The notes: generated from the sequence alone by a model not told the origin. Positions 7,249-15,478 are shown, counted from the first letter of the stretch. The stretch is DNA of 22,374 bases from SBBG01 sp033717875 (GCA_033717875.1 JADDKJ010000048.1:1-22374); one strand, 5' to 3'. Numbers and translations: made by a program.

Positions 7249-7859
7249 CAAAGCGTACCTGCGTGGAATATCAGGGTCGGCAAAGTTTCTCCATGACTTT
7301 GCTCGACACGGATGCGGCTGATGCCGGCATTGGGGACTTCGATGCGAAACACGCGGTCGAGCGGCATGTCCAGCACATGGCGCGTGATCATGCGGATCAC
7401 GCCGGCATGGCCGACGATAAGGACATGACGGCCAGCGTGGTGCGTCAGCACGTCGTTCCAGGCGGCGATCACCCGGTCGCGGAAATCGGTCAGCGGTTCC
7501 GCGCCCGGCGGGGTGTTGTTGAGCGGGTCGGCCCAAAACCGCTGCAATGCGGCGGGATGCTGTGCCATCACCTCGTCCTTGGTGCGCCCTTCCCAGGCGC
7601 CAAAGCCGATCTCGATCAAACGCGGCTCGAACTCCAGCGGCAGGGCGTGACGCTGCGCCAGTTCACGGGCAAATTCCGAACAGCGCGACAGGGTGGAGCT
7701 GACGATCACATCCCAAGGCCGGTGATCCGCCACCGCCTGGCGCATCTGCCCCCAACCCTTCTCGCTCAACGGGTCATCGCTCTGCCCGCGGTATTTGCTA
7801 CCCCCCACCGGCTCGCCGTGGCGAATCAAATCTATCGTCGTCGTCAATCTGTCAACCAT
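7248..7859 (-). CDS. cobC: Histidine phosphatase, alpha-ribazole phosphatase (CobC)
   Basis: The 203-residue cytoplasmic phosphatase belongs to the histidine phosphatase (phosphoglycerate mutase-like) superfamily. The phosphohistidine motif R-H-G-E is at residues 13-16 with His14 as nucleophile. Arg59 lies in 'S-S-T-L-S-R-C'. 'I-G-F-G-A-W-E-G-R-T' at about 84-93 carries the acidic residue, and the second His is H151 in 'L-I-V-G-H-A-G-V-I-R'. The family includes several substrates, but overlap with cobS (TGATG) points to dephosphorylation of alpha-ribazole 5'-phosphate or adenosylcobalamin 5'-phosphate in cobalamin assembly. The start has no strong Shine-Dalgarno sequence. The repeat at 7892-8021 begins 33 bp upstream, so any promoter lies in or across that repeat. 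Confidence 0.9.
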   Translation of the reverse strand: MVDRLTTTIDLIRHGEPVGGSKYRGQSDDPLSEKGWGQMRQAVADHRPWDVIVSSTLSRCSEFARELAQRHALPLEFEPRLIEIGFGAWEGRTKDEVMAQHPAALQRFWADPLNNTPPGAEPLTDFRDRVIAAWNDVLTHHAGRHVLIVGHAGVIRMITRHVLDMPLDRVFRIEVPNAGISRIRVEQSHGETLPTLIFHAGTL

Positions 7860-7891
7860 GCGAAGAATGAAACATCAAAAAACTAAGGAAA

Positions 7892-8021
7892 TGTAGGGCG
7901 GGTTAGCGATGCGAATGCATCGCGTAACCCGCCAATCCGTCGCACAGCGACTCCTCCCGCTTGTTTAAGGAGCGCCTGACGGCGCGGGTTGGTGGGTTAC
8001 GCTGCGCTAACCCACCCTGCA
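7892..8021. repeat. MITE-like repeat with GGGTTAGCG-type terminal inverted repeats
   Basis: The ends TGTAGGGCGGGTTAGCG (7892-7908) and CGCTAACCCACCCTGCA (8005-8021) are inverted copies with two mismatches. Each end also forms its own hairpin: GGCGGGTTA with TAACCCGCC inside 7897-7933, and GGTGGGTTA with TAACCCACC inside 7991-8016. It occupies much of the gap between ampE and cobC. Similar 'GTAGGGTGGGTTAGCG' repeats are, to my knowledge, widespread in environmental bacteria as small non-autonomous elements. No open reading frame is evident inside. Confidence 0.75.
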
Positions 8022-8118
8022 TTTTGGCTCAAGCAAGCACCATTCACTAAAGAACTCTCATTTTAGACTTTTTCATCGCCTATTTTTCATTCCGCGCCAA
8101 AAAAATCAGGGTTAGTCC

Positions 8119-9015
8119 TCATATCACCCATCCGGCGACTTCGACAGCCAGCATCACCGCCAGCCACAACGCCACAGTCCGCCACACCAGCGCCAACGCC
8201 GCTCTGACCTGCATTGCGGCACGTTGATGCTCGCCCTCCCGCGCGCTTGTCTCACCGGCATCCATGCGCAAGGCGCCTAATCCACTGGCCGCCAATACCA
8301 GATCGTTTTTCTCCAGCCAACCGGCTTGCCCGCTGTCGTGGCTGCTCCAGTTGTACATAGCATCGGCGAAACTGCCGGTAACGGCGTAACCGAAGGCCGC
8401 CAGGCGCGCCGGCAACCAGCCGAGGATGCCGTGCAGGCGCCGGGCGGCGTCGGCGAACACATCCTGCTCCGGCGATGGCTGGCTGGACAGCCGATCGTTC
8501 AACAGCGATGACAATCTGTAAAACACTGCCCCGGCCGGCCCCAGCACGGCGAACCAGAATAGCACGGCGAAGATGCGCTCGTTGGCCTGCGTCAGGACGG
8601 CTTCGACCACCGCGCGCGTCAATTGCACGGCATCGGCGGGCACATGCGCACCCGCCAGATCAATCGCACGGCGTCGCGCCTCTTCCTCGTCACCCCGCTG
8701 GCGGGCGGCGATATAGCTTCGTGCTTCGGCGTCGAGATCGGCCGGGCCGAGGCAAAGCAACAGCATTGCGATGGCAAAAACAAATGCCAGCAGACCAAGC
8801 AGCTCGCCCAACAGGGGATACAGTACGGCGGCCGCCAACACCGGCGGCAACACCGCCAGCAGCACTGCGGCGGTACCCTTCCAGCCCCCGCCTGCGCCGA
8901 TACGGTTTTCGGCCCAGGCGGAAAACCGTGCGAACCAACCGAAGCGCCGCCGCGCAACGATGCCTGGCCAAATTCGCTCCAGCGCCAAGCCAATAATGAT
9001 TTCGAATAATGCCAT
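8119..9015 (-). CDS. ampE: AmpE-like inner-membrane protein (CobD/CbiB superfamily)
   Basis: The 298-residue membrane protein has several hydrophobic segments: near the N-terminus, at about residues 60-85 ('V-L-L-A-V-L-P-P-V-L-A-A-A-V-L'), at about 140-160, and a C-terminal 'W-L-A-V-M-L-A-V-E-V-A-G'. The start at 9015 is chosen over one at 9051 because 'M-A-L-F-E-I-I-I-G-L-A-L-E-R' resembles the E. coli AmpE N-terminus and begins 5 bp after the ampD stop, whereas the longer form overlaps ampD. AmpE is classically paired with ampD and has been proposed as a sensor or transporter partner in muropeptide recycling and beta-lactamase induction. Its biochemical role is not settled. The superfamily also includes CobD/CbiB of cobalamin synthesis, but the ampD neighbour favours AmpE. 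Confidence 0.87.
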   Translation of the reverse strand: MALFEIIIGLALERIWPGIVARRRFGWFARFSAWAENRIGAGGGWKGTAAVLLAVLPPVLAAAVLYPLLGELLGLLAFVFAIAMLLLCLGPADLDAEARSYIAARQRGDEEEARRRAIDLAGAHVPADAVQLTRAVVEAVLTQANERIFAVLFWFAVLGPAGAVFYRLSSLLNDRLSSQPSPEQDVFADAARRLHGILGWLPARLAAFGYAVTGSFADAMYNWSSHDSGQAGWLEKNDLVLAASGLGALRMDAGETSAREGEHQRAAMQVRAALALVWRTVALWLAVMLAVEVAGWVI

Positions 9016-9020
9016 GCCAG

Positions 9021-9569
9021 CTATACCACTAACGCGCGAAAGCGCGGCCAATCAAATGCCACGCCGGGGTCGGTCTTGCGCCCCGGCGCGATGTCGCTGT
9101 GTCCCGCGATGCGCTCCGGCGTAATACCGGGATAAGCAGCCATCAAGGCGCGCGCCAGCTCCGCCAGCGCGGCATATTGCGCTTCTTCGTAAGGCCGGTC
9201 GTCACACCCTTCCAGCTCCACGCCGATGGAAAAATCGTTGCAGCGCGCACGGCCTTCGAAACAGGATTGACCGGCATGCCAGGCACGGCGATGGAACGGC
9301 ACATACTGGACGATCTCGCCATCGCGGCGGATCAGCGCATGCGTCGAGACACGAAGATCCGCGATCTCCTGAAAATAGGGGTGCGCCCGCGGGTCGAGCG
9401 TATTGGTGAACAAGGCGTCGATCCAGCCGCCGCCGAACTCGCCAAGCGGTAGACTGATGCCGTGAATCACCAGCAGGTCGATCGCCGCATCCGCCGGACG
9501 CTCGTCCTGATTCGGCGACTCCACGCGCCGCACGCCCTGCAGCCAGCCGCTCGTGACATCCATTTTCAT
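9021..9569 (-). CDS. ampD: 1,6-anhydro-N-acetylmuramyl-L-alanine amidase (AmpD)
   Basis: The 182-residue cytoplasmic zinc amidase cleaves the stem peptide from 1,6-anhydro-muropeptides during cell-wall recycling. The amidase_2 fold signatures are complete. Zinc ligands are H36 in 'L-L-V-I-H-G-I-S-L-P', H157 in 'I-A-G-H-S-D-I-A-P-G-R' and D167 in 'K-T-D-P-G'. The catalytic Glu119 is in 'S-I-G-V-E-L-E-G', with Lys165 near the active site. The start codon overlaps the queA stop (ATGA), so translation is probably coupled; a second in-frame ATG two codons later is possible. No signal peptide is seen, which fits AmpD rather than a periplasmic amidase. ampE follows 5 bp downstream. Confidence 0.96.
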   Translation of the reverse strand: MKMDVTSGWLQGVRRVESPNQDERPADAAIDLLVIHGISLPLGEFGGGWIDALFTNTLDPRAHPYFQEIADLRVSTHALIRRDGEIVQYVPFHRRAWHAGQSCFEGRARCNDFSIGVELEGCDDRPYEEAQYAALAELARALMAAYPGITPERIAGHSDIAPGRKTDPGVAFDWPRFRALVV

Positions 9570-10597
9570 GATCCCTCCGGCGTGATGAACATGGCATCGC
9601 CATAACTGAAAAACCGGTAACGGTTTTCAACGGCGTGGCGATAGGCGTCCATCATCCGCTGATAACCGCCCAGCGCGCACACCAGCATCAGCAGCGTCGA
9701 TTCCGGCAGGTGAAAATTGGTGACCAGGGCATCGACGCTAAGGAAATGATAACCCGGATAGATGAATATGGCGGTATCGCCGTAAAAAGGCGCGACCTGA
9801 CCGCTTTGCGAGGCGCTTTCCAGGCTGCGCACCGCCGTGGTGCCGACCGCGATCACCCGCCCTCCGCGCGCACGCGCCGTGCGCACCTGTTCACACACCG
9901 CCGCGCTCACCTCGACATATTCGGCGTGCATGCGGTGATCCTCGATGCGCCCGGCGCGCACCGGCTGGAAGGTGCCCGCCCCGACGTGGAGCGTGACGAA
10001 AGCCGTCTCTACCCCCCGTCGGCCGGCCAGTTCTTGCAACAGGGATTCGGTGAAATGCAAGCCGGCGGTCGGCGCCGCCACAGCGCCCGGCCGGCGCGCG
10101 TAAACGGTTTGATAACGCTCGCTGTCGGCCTGCTCCTCCGCGCGCGCGATGTAAGGCGGCAGCGGGATATGGCCTATCTCACCGAGGACGGCGAACACCG
10201 GACGGGGATCGTCGAAACGCAACTCGAAAAGATCATCATGCCGCCCCAGCACGACCGCCTCGACCTTGCTCTCCAGCATCAACCGCGCACCCGGCCGCGG
10301 CGGCTTGCTGGCGCGGACGTGGGCGAGCAGACGATGCTCGTCCAGCACGCGCTCAACCAGCACTTCGACCTGGCCGCCCGTCGACTTGACGCCAAACAGA
10401 CGCGCCGGAATGACGCGCGTATCGTTGAACACCAGCAAATCGCCCGGCCTGAGGATGTCCGCCAACTCGGCGAAGCGCCGATCCTCGCGCACTTGTCCCG
10501 CACCAAGATAGAGCAAACGGCTATCGCCGCGCACGGCGGGGGGATGCTGGGCGATCAGCTCCTCGGGAAGATCGTAATGAAAGTCGGAACGCTGCAT
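9566..10597 (-). CDS. queA: S-adenosylmethionine:tRNA ribosyltransferase-isomerase (QueA)
   Basis: The 343-residue cytoplasmic enzyme transfers and isomerises the ribosyl group of S-adenosylmethionine onto preQ1-modified tRNA, forming epoxyqueuosine. The N-terminus 'R-S-D-F-H-Y-D-L-P-E-E-L-I-A-Q-H-P' is diagnostic. Further family motifs are 'D-L-L-V-F-N-D-T-R-V-I-P-A-R', 'A-A-P-T-A-G-L-H-F-T', 'T-L-H-V-G-A-G-T-F-Q-P-V' and, near the end, 'T-N-F-H-L-P-E-S-T-L-L-M-L-V'. The length matches the family. It is first in a queA-ampD-ampE unit (4-bp overlap, then 5-bp gap) and lies divergent to the tRNA-Leu gene. No Shine-Dalgarno sequence is visible and a possible extended -10 box lies only 10 bp before the ATG. 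Confidence 0.97.
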   Translation of the reverse strand: MQRSDFHYDLPEELIAQHPPAVRGDSRLLYLGAGQVREDRRFAELADILRPGDLLVFNDTRVIPARLFGVKSTGGQVEVLVERVLDEHRLLAHVRASKPPRPGARLMLESKVEAVVLGRHDDLFELRFDDPRPVFAVLGEIGHIPLPPYIARAEEQADSERYQTVYARRPGAVAAPTAGLHFTESLLQELAGRRGVETAFVTLHVGAGTFQPVRAGRIEDHRMHAEYVEVSAAVCEQVRTARARGGRVIAVGTTAVRSLESASQSGQVAPFYGDTAIFIYPGYHFLSVDALVTNFHLPESTLLMLVCALGGYQRMMDAYRHAVENRYRFFSYGDAMFITPEGS

Positions 10598-10606
10598 GGC
10601 GCGGGC

Positions 10607-10615
10607 ATAGTATCA
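10607..10615 (-). promoter_or_regulatory. Candidate extended -10 box of queA
   Basis: The minus strand reads TGATACTAT, which fits an extended -10 (TG-n-TACTAT), directly before queA. No good -35 is found at 16-18 bp. If used, transcription would start only a few bases before the ATG at 10597, giving a nearly leaderless mRNA. Confidence 0.3.
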
Positions 10616-10668
10616 GTTTTCCCCCGGTCATTCGAGGCACATCACCCTAAAAATTCCTTTTCGCCACC

Positions 10669-10696
10669 TTGCCCATTCGCCAGAATCCGATATACT
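10669..10696 (+). promoter_or_regulatory. Promoter of tRNA-Leu
   Basis: TTGCCC (10669-10674) and TATACT (10691-10696) are spaced by 16 bp, with a GC-rich discriminator (CCCGCC) after the -10. This is typical of stable-RNA promoters under stringent control. The mature tRNA begins about 20 bp downstream. Confidence 0.6.
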
Positions 10697-10716
10697 AACC
10701 CGCCTTGCACTCCCCT

Positions 10717-10803
10717 GCCGGGATGGCGGAACTGGTAGACGCGCCAGACTCAAAATCTGGTAATCGAAAGATTGTGAGAGTTCGATTCTCTCTCCCGGCA
10801 CCA
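10717..10803 (+). tRNA. tRNA-Leu, anticodon CAA
   Basis: This is an 87-nt class II tRNA with encoded 3' CCA (10801-10803). The acceptor stem pairs GCCGGGA (10717-10723) with TCCCGGC (10793-10799), and the discriminator base is A. The anticodon stem CCAGA/TCTGG encloses loop CTCAAAA, placing anticodon CAA at 10751-10753, which reads the leucine codon UUG. A variable arm AATC-GAAA-GATT and a T arm GAGAG-TTCGATT-CTCTC complete the leucine-type cloverleaf. No sign of an integrated element is seen at its 3' end; glgP follows after about 120 bp. Confidence 0.97.
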
Positions 10804-10860
10804 CTTACCCACGCCTCGGAACAAACTCGCTCCTTCGGGCAATGCGGCATTACTTTTGCT

Positions 10861-10890
10861 TTGAGTTAAACGCCTAACTGCCGCTAAAAT
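10861..10890 (+). promoter_or_regulatory. Candidate promoter of glgP
   Basis: TTGAGT (10861-10866) and TAAAAT (10885-10890) are separated by 18 bp and lie 33 bp before the GTG start. The candidate is reasonable for sigma70 and would make glgP independent of the tRNA transcript. Confidence 0.5.
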
Positions 10891-10923
10891 AGGCCACACG
10901 AATCTCAACCAAGGGGGTTTTCC

Positions 10924-13482
10924 GTGCCCGGCACCCGCTATACCCTGGAAGTCCAGCCACATATCCCGTCCCGTCTCACCGGCCTTACGGAACTCGCCAA
11001 CGATCTGCTCTACAGCTGGGACCGCCAGGTGCGGTCGCTGTTCGCCCACCTGGATTATGATCTGTGGGAATCCTGCGGCCACAATCCCAAGGTGTTCCTG
11101 CGCCGCATTTCCCAGCAGCGGCTGGATGAGGCGGCGCAAGACCGCATCTTCATGGAGGACTATCACCGCGCGATGTCCGCCTACAACAACTACCACCGGG
11201 AACAGGCCAACTCGGGGGTGGAGGCATTGCTCAAACCGGAAACCGACCTGGTGGCCTACTTCTGTGCGGAATTCGGCCTTCATGAAAGTTTGCCAATCTA
11301 CTCGGGGGGCCTGGGCATTCTGGCGGGCGATCACTGCAAGGCCGCCAGCGATCTGGGCGTTCCCTTCATCGCGGTCGGCCTGATGTACCGGCAGGGCTAT
11401 TTCACCCAGACCATCGACGGCTACGGCAACCAGATCGCCCACTATACCCCCACCCACTTCTCCGATCTGCCCATCGTTCCCGCGCGCGGCAAAAACGACA
11501 AGGAAACCCATGTGTATGTGGACCTGCCGGGACGGCGCGTCATGCTCAAGGTGTGGAAGGCCAAGGCGGGGCACATCACTCTCTATCTGCTCGACAGCGA
11601 CCTGCCGGCGAACTCGGAGGCCGACCGCACCATCACCTATCAACTGTATGGCGGCACCATCGAAACGCGCATCCAGCAGGAGATCGTGCTGGGCATCGGC
11701 GGGGTGCGCGCGCTGCGCGCCCTGGGATTGCGCCCCACGGTGTGGCACATCAACGAGGGGCATTCCGCCTTCCAGGTGCTCGAACGGTGCCGGGAACGCG
11801 TGCATCGCGGCTGGGATTTCGACAGCGCCCTGGAATGCGTCGCGGCGGGCACGGTGTTTACCACCCACACGCCCGTCCCCGCCGGGCATGACATTTTCGA
11901 CCACAGCCTGATCAGCGCCTACTTTGGCGATTTCACCAGGGAACTGGGCATCTCGCCCGACGAATTCCTGCAACTCGGCGCCAGCCCCGGCGCCCTGGGC
12001 GGCTTCAACATGACCGCGCTGGCCCTGCGCGGCTCACGCTTCCACAACGGTGTCAGCCGCATCCACGGCGACGTCGCCTCGCACATGGAAGGTTATATCT
12101 GGCCACAAGTGCCGCACGAGGAAAACCCCATCGGCTATGTCACCAACGGCATCCATGTACCGACCTTCCTGGCGCGCGAATGGGTCAATCTGTTCGACAT
12201 GCGCCTGGGCGGCGAATGGCGGCGCGAGTTGCGCAACGCCGAATACTGGCAACGCATCGACGACATCCCCAACCACAGTTACTGGAGCCTGCGCCAGTCG
12301 CTCAAATCAAAACTCCTGGAACACGCGCGGCGCCGCGCCGTGCTGCAACACCGGCGCAACGGCCTTAGCGCAACGCAGATCCAGCGCCTGACGCATTACC
12401 TCTCGCCCGACAATATCGATACGCTGGTGCTCGGCTTCGCGCGCCGCTTCGCCACCTACAAGCGCGCCACCCTGCTGTTCAGCGAGCCCGAACGCCTGGC
12501 GCGCCTGCTCAACGATCCCCAACGCCCGGTCATCCTGGTCTTCGCCGGCAAGGCCCATCCGCGCGATGTGCCGGGGCAGCAACTGATCCACACCATCCAC
12601 CATTTCTCGCGCCGGCCGGAATTCGAAGGTCGCATCCTGCTGCTGGAGAACTACGACATTTCTCTCGCGCGCAAACTCGTCACCGGTGTCGATGTCTGGA
12701 TCAACACCCCCGAATATCCCCTGGAAGCCAGCGGCACATCGGGCCAGAAGGCCGGCATCAACGGTGTCATCAACCTGAGCGTCCTGGATGGTTGGTGGGG
12801 CGAAGGTTACAACGGCGAAAACGGCTGGGGCATCAGCCCGCACGGCCAGGGCTACGACGCCGTGCAGCGCGACCGGGAGGAAGGCCAGGAGTTGATCGAC
12901 CTGCTGGAAAACGAGGTCATCCCCCTTTATTACCACCGCAATGGACACGGCTACTCGGAAGGCTGGGTGAAAAAATCCAAGGCCTCGATGAAGTCCATCA
13001 TGCCGCATTTCAACTCCCAGCGCATGGTCATGGACTATGCCGCCCACTACTACGCGCCCGCCAACCGGCAGTGCAAGACACTCGCCGCGCACAATGGCGC
13101 CCCCGCCCGCGAACTCGCGCAATGGAAGAAAAAAATCGCCCGCCACTGGCCCACTGTCCAAATACGCCGCGTCGATGAAGCTCCCCAGGAAATCAAGGCG
13201 GGCGACCTCCTGCCGATTCGCGTCGCCGCCAATCTCAACGGCCTCGAAGCGCAGGATGTCATGGTGGAATGCCTGACAGGAATGCTCTCGGAGAGCGGCG
13301 ATTTCGTCACTCATCACCGGCAACCGCTGGAAACCAAGGAACACAACGCCGCTGGCGAAACACTCTTCGAACTGAACCTCGCCCCGGAACTGCCAGGGCT
13401 GCAATATTACAAACTGCGCATCTACCCCCACCACAAACTGCTCAGCCATCCTTTTGAAACGGGGTGGATGATCTGGCTGTAA
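10924..13482 (+). CDS. glgP: Alpha-glucan (glycogen) phosphorylase
   Basis: The 852-residue cytoplasmic enzyme releases glucose-1-phosphate from the ends of glycogen or other alpha-1,4-glucans using phosphate and pyridoxal phosphate. Translation starts at GTG, preceded by a strong AAGGGGG. Residues about 10-120 ('L-A-N-D-L-L-Y-S-W-D-R-Q-V-R-S-L-F') match the DUF3417 domain found at the start of the short-type alpha-glucan phosphorylases rather than the E. coli GlgP/MalP type. 'A-E-F-G-L-H-E-S-L-P-I-Y-S-G-G-L-G-I-L-A-G-D-H' forms the conserved entry to the catalytic core. The PLP-binding lysine is K609 in 'G-T-S-G-Q-K-A-G-I-N-G-V'. Neighbouring malQ, glgC and glgB support a role in storage glucan turnover. 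Exact substrate (glycogen versus maltodextrin) is not decided by sequence. Confidence 0.94.
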   Translation: MPGTRYTLEVQPHIPSRLTGLTELANDLLYSWDRQVRSLFAHLDYDLWESCGHNPKVFLRRISQQRLDEAAQDRIFMEDYHRAMSAYNNYHREQANSGVEALLKPETDLVAYFCAEFGLHESLPIYSGGLGILAGDHCKAASDLGVPFIAVGLMYRQGYFTQTIDGYGNQIAHYTPTHFSDLPIVPARGKNDKETHVYVDLPGRRVMLKVWKAKAGHITLYLLDSDLPANSEADRTITYQLYGGTIETRIQQEIVLGIGGVRALRALGLRPTVWHINEGHSAFQVLERCRERVHRGWDFDSALECVAAGTVFTTHTPVPAGHDIFDHSLISAYFGDFTRELGISPDEFLQLGASPGALGGFNMTALALRGSRFHNGVSRIHGDVASHMEGYIWPQVPHEENPIGYVTNGIHVPTFLAREWVNLFDMRLGGEWRRELRNAEYWQRIDDIPNHSYWSLRQSLKSKLLEHARRRAVLQHRRNGLSATQIQRLTHYLSPDNIDTLVLGFARRFATYKRATLLFSEPERLARLLNDPQRPVILVFAGKAHPRDVPGQQLIHTIHHFSRRPEFEGRILLLENYDISLARKLVTGVDVWINTPEYPLEASGTSGQKAGINGVINLSVLDGWWGEGYNGENGWGISPHGQGYDAVQRDREEGQELIDLLENEVIPLYYHRNGHGYSEGWVKKSKASMKSIMPHFNSQRMVMDYAAHYYAPANRQCKTLAAHNGAPARELAQWKKKIARHWPTVQIRRVDEAPQEIKAGDLLPIRVAANLNGLEAQDVMVECLTGMLSESGDFVTHHRQPLETKEHNAAGETLFELNLAPELPGLQYYKLRIYPHHKLLSHPFETGWMIWL

Positions 13483-13579
13483 GGCCTGCCGAGAGATTTG
13501 TGACATTATCACTGAATGCGCCGCCACCCCGCATTAATGTGGTCATGCAAGGTTCACAAACAACACAGGAGGTGGCAAC

Positions 13580-13984
13580 ATGATCTCGGCACATATTTGC
13601 AACACCGGCTCACGCTCCGCGGCATGGCGCTGCCGCAATGAACTGCGGCTGCTATGGTTCACGTATCTTTTGCATGCCCTCGTTTTGCCTGCATGGATCG
13701 GCGCGCTGGTCAATTTTTTCAAACTGAACGGCTTTCAGCACGTCGGACAGCAGGAAATGCGGGACTACCGGGTCTCGATGCCAATACTAGCCAGCCACCA
13801 CCAATGGCTGCTGCACACCACCATCGCCGCCACATTCATGATGATGGTGGCACTGGGCACCCTGTATTCGGGCGCAGGCTACGCGATTGGCGTTGGCACG
13901 GCGCTGTGGTGGGTGTATCGTATCATCAGAGGGGTGTGGGCACTAGTGAAACAGGAATCGTTGCCGGTTCTATGGAAGCGCTGA
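13580..13984 (+). CDS. Small inner-membrane protein, COG3671/DUF4870-like
   Basis: The 134-residue membrane protein has an excellent ribosome site (AGGAGGT, 6 nt before ATG). About three hydrophobic segments are seen: 'L-L-W-F-T-Y-L-L-H-A-L-V-L-P-A-W-I-G-A-L-V' near 28-45, 'I-A-A-T-F-M-M-M-V-A-L-G-T-L' near 80-95, and 'Y-A-I-G-V-G-T-A-L-W-W-V-Y' near 99-113. The pattern 'S-H-H-Q-W-L-L-H-T' in the middle and 'W-W-V-Y-R-I-I-R-G-V-W-A-L' at the end recall the small membrane proteins of COG3671 ('S-H-F-R-W-Q-I-R-T ... Y-R-I-I-R-G'). No function is known to me. It lies 97 bp after glgP in the same direction and may be co-transcribed. Its last codons fall inside a palindromic repeat. Confidence 0.75.
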   Translation: MISAHICNTGSRSAAWRCRNELRLLWFTYLLHALVLPAWIGALVNFFKLNGFQHVGQQEMRDYRVSMPILASHHQWLLHTTIAATFMMMVALGTLYSGAGYAIGVGTALWWVYRIIRGVWALVKQESLPVLWKR

Positions 13985-13999
13985 TTTAGTGGCGCTTCC
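13974..13999. repeat. Palindrome between convergent genes, degenerate member of 27-bp family
   Basis: GGAAGCGC (13974-13981) and GCGCTTCC (13992-13999) pair perfectly around a 10-nt centre. The left half, GGAAGCGCTGATTTA, resembles the GGAAGCTCTGAATTA arms near 141-167 and 22081-22231. It overlaps the last codons and stop of the small membrane-protein gene and ends next to the malQ stop (14000-14002). It may serve as a hairpin for both convergent transcripts; no strong T-tract is seen. Confidence 0.5.
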
Positions 14000-15478
14000 C
14001 TAAAGCAGAGCTACCCCTACCCTCCCATACATCTCTACCATCCGCCGCAAGCACGAAGACAAGTCGTCGGGTATCTGCTCCCACGAAAAACGCCAGCGCC
14101 AGTTGCCCTCGGTGGTGCCGGGCAGATTCATGCGATGTTCGCCATCAAGGGCCAGGGCGTCCTGCATGGGTATCACCGCCAGGCGGGCGACGGAGGCGAA
14201 TGCGCAGCGCATCAGCGGCCAGGGCATGGGTTCCTGGGGATGGCCCAGATACTCCAGGACATGCTCCTGAGCGGCGTGCGGCAGATCTTCGAACCAGCCT
14301 GCGGTGGTATTGTTGTCGTGCGTGCCGGTGTAGACCACGCCGTTGGGCATGTGATTGTGCGAAAGATAAGGATTACCAGGGCCGCCTTCGAAAGCGAATT
14401 GAAGGATTTTCATGCCCGGCAGGCGGTATTTCTTGCGTAGCGCTTCGACTTCCGGCGTGATGATGCCCAGATCCTCCGCGACCAGCGGCAGCGGATCGAA
14501 GGTCTTGCGCAGGGTGCTGAACAATTCGTCGCCCGGCGCCTTGATCCAACGGCCGTCGACAGCGGTATGCGATTGAGCCGGAATTTCCCAGTAGGCTTCG
14601 AAGCCACGGAAATGATCGACGCGCACCATATCGAAGAGCGCAAGCTGTGTCACCATGCGTTCCGTCCACCAGCGGAAGCCATCGTCCTGCATGCGCTGCC
14701 ACTGATAATGCGGATTACCCCAGCGTTGACCGGTGGCGGAGAAGTAATCCGGCGGCACGCCCGCCACCACTTGCGCCCGCCCCTGCTCATCGAGCAGGAA
14801 ATGATCACGGTGCGCCCACACATCGGCGCTGTCGTGGGCGACGAAGATCGGCATGTCGCCGAACAGCAGGATGCCGCGCGCGTTGGCGTGACGTTTGAGG
14901 CTTTGCCATTGACGGAAGAACAGGAATTGCTCGAAGCACGCCTGCTCGATGGCATCGGCCAGTCGTTTACGCGCATCGCGCAAGGCGTGCGCTGCGCGAT
15001 CGCGCAGCGGCACGGGCCAGTCCACCCAGGAATAGCCACCCTGCTCGTGGCGCAATGCCTGGTAAAGCGCGAAGTCATCCAGCCAATGCGCCTGGCTCAA
15101 GGCGAAAGCGGCGAACTCGGCGTGCTCCTCCGCCGAGGCATATTGCGCAAAACCACGACGCGCCTCTTCCAGTTGCGCGCGGCGATAGATCGCCATATCG
15201 GCATTGTCGGCCAGCGCCGCCTCGGGGCTGAGCCAACCCTGCTCCGCCAGCAGCTCCAGGCTGATCAGCCGGGTGTTGCCGGCATGCACGGAGAGGCATT
15301 GGTAAGGCGAGCCATCATCGTGTGTCGGGCCGAGCGGCAGTGTCTGCCATACCGACAGGCCGCTGGCGAGCATGAAGTCGACGAAACGGAAAGCGTCCGG
15401 CCCAAGCACGCCGCTTGGCAATGACGTGGGATGCAGCAAAATGCCCGCTCTGCGCCGGTCGAGTACATCTCCCCGCAT
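14000..15478 (-). CDS. malQ: 4-alpha-glucanotransferase (MalQ)
   Basis: The 492-residue cytoplasmic GH77 amylomaltase transfers alpha-1,4-glucan segments between chains, freeing glucose. The GH77 catalytic set is present: nucleophile D288 in 'V-R-V-D-H-F-R-G-F', acid/base E335 in 'V-A-E-D-L-G-I-I-T-P', and D388 in 'G-T-H-D-N-N-T-T'. The N-terminus 'R-R-A-G-I-L-L-H-P-T-S-L-P-S' is typical, and the length is that of the roughly 500-residue bacterial/plant type rather than the longer E. coli MalQ. Its ATG shares one base with the stop of the GH57 gene (TAATG), indicating coupled translation. It is last in the glgC-GH57-malQ unit. Confidence 0.96.
   Translation of the reverse strand: MRGDVLDRRRAGILLHPTSLPSGVLGPDAFRFVDFMLASGLSVWQTLPLGPTHDDGSPYQCLSVHAGNTRLISLELLAEQGWLSPEAALADNADMAIYRRAQLEEARRGFAQYASAEEHAEFAAFALSQAHWLDDFALYQALRHEQGGYSWVDWPVPLRDRAAHALRDARKRLADAIEQACFEQFLFFRQWQSLKRHANARGILLFGDMPIFVAHDSADVWAHRDHFLLDEQGRAQVVAGVPPDYFSATGQRWGNPHYQWQRMQDDGFRWWTERMVTQLALFDMVRVDHFRGFEAYWEIPAQSHTAVDGRWIKAPGDELFSTLRKTFDPLPLVAEDLGIITPEVEALRKKYRLPGMKILQFAFEGGPGNPYLSHNHMPNGVVYTGTHDNNTTAGWFEDLPHAAQEHVLEYLGHPQEPMPWPLMRCAFASVARLAVIPMQDALALDGEHRMNLPGTTEGNWRWRFSWEQIPDDLSSCLRRMVEMYGRVGVALL

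Noticed and set aside
13498..13513. CRP-like site TGTGA-n5-TCACT after glgP
   Set aside because: The half-sites are one base too close for a standard CRP site and no fitting promoter is nearby.
10750..13527. Minus-strand open frames of about 400 codons each opposite glgP
   Set aside because: They lie over a fully conserved phosphorylase gene, and one also runs through the tRNA-Leu gene. Neither has a recognisable motif.
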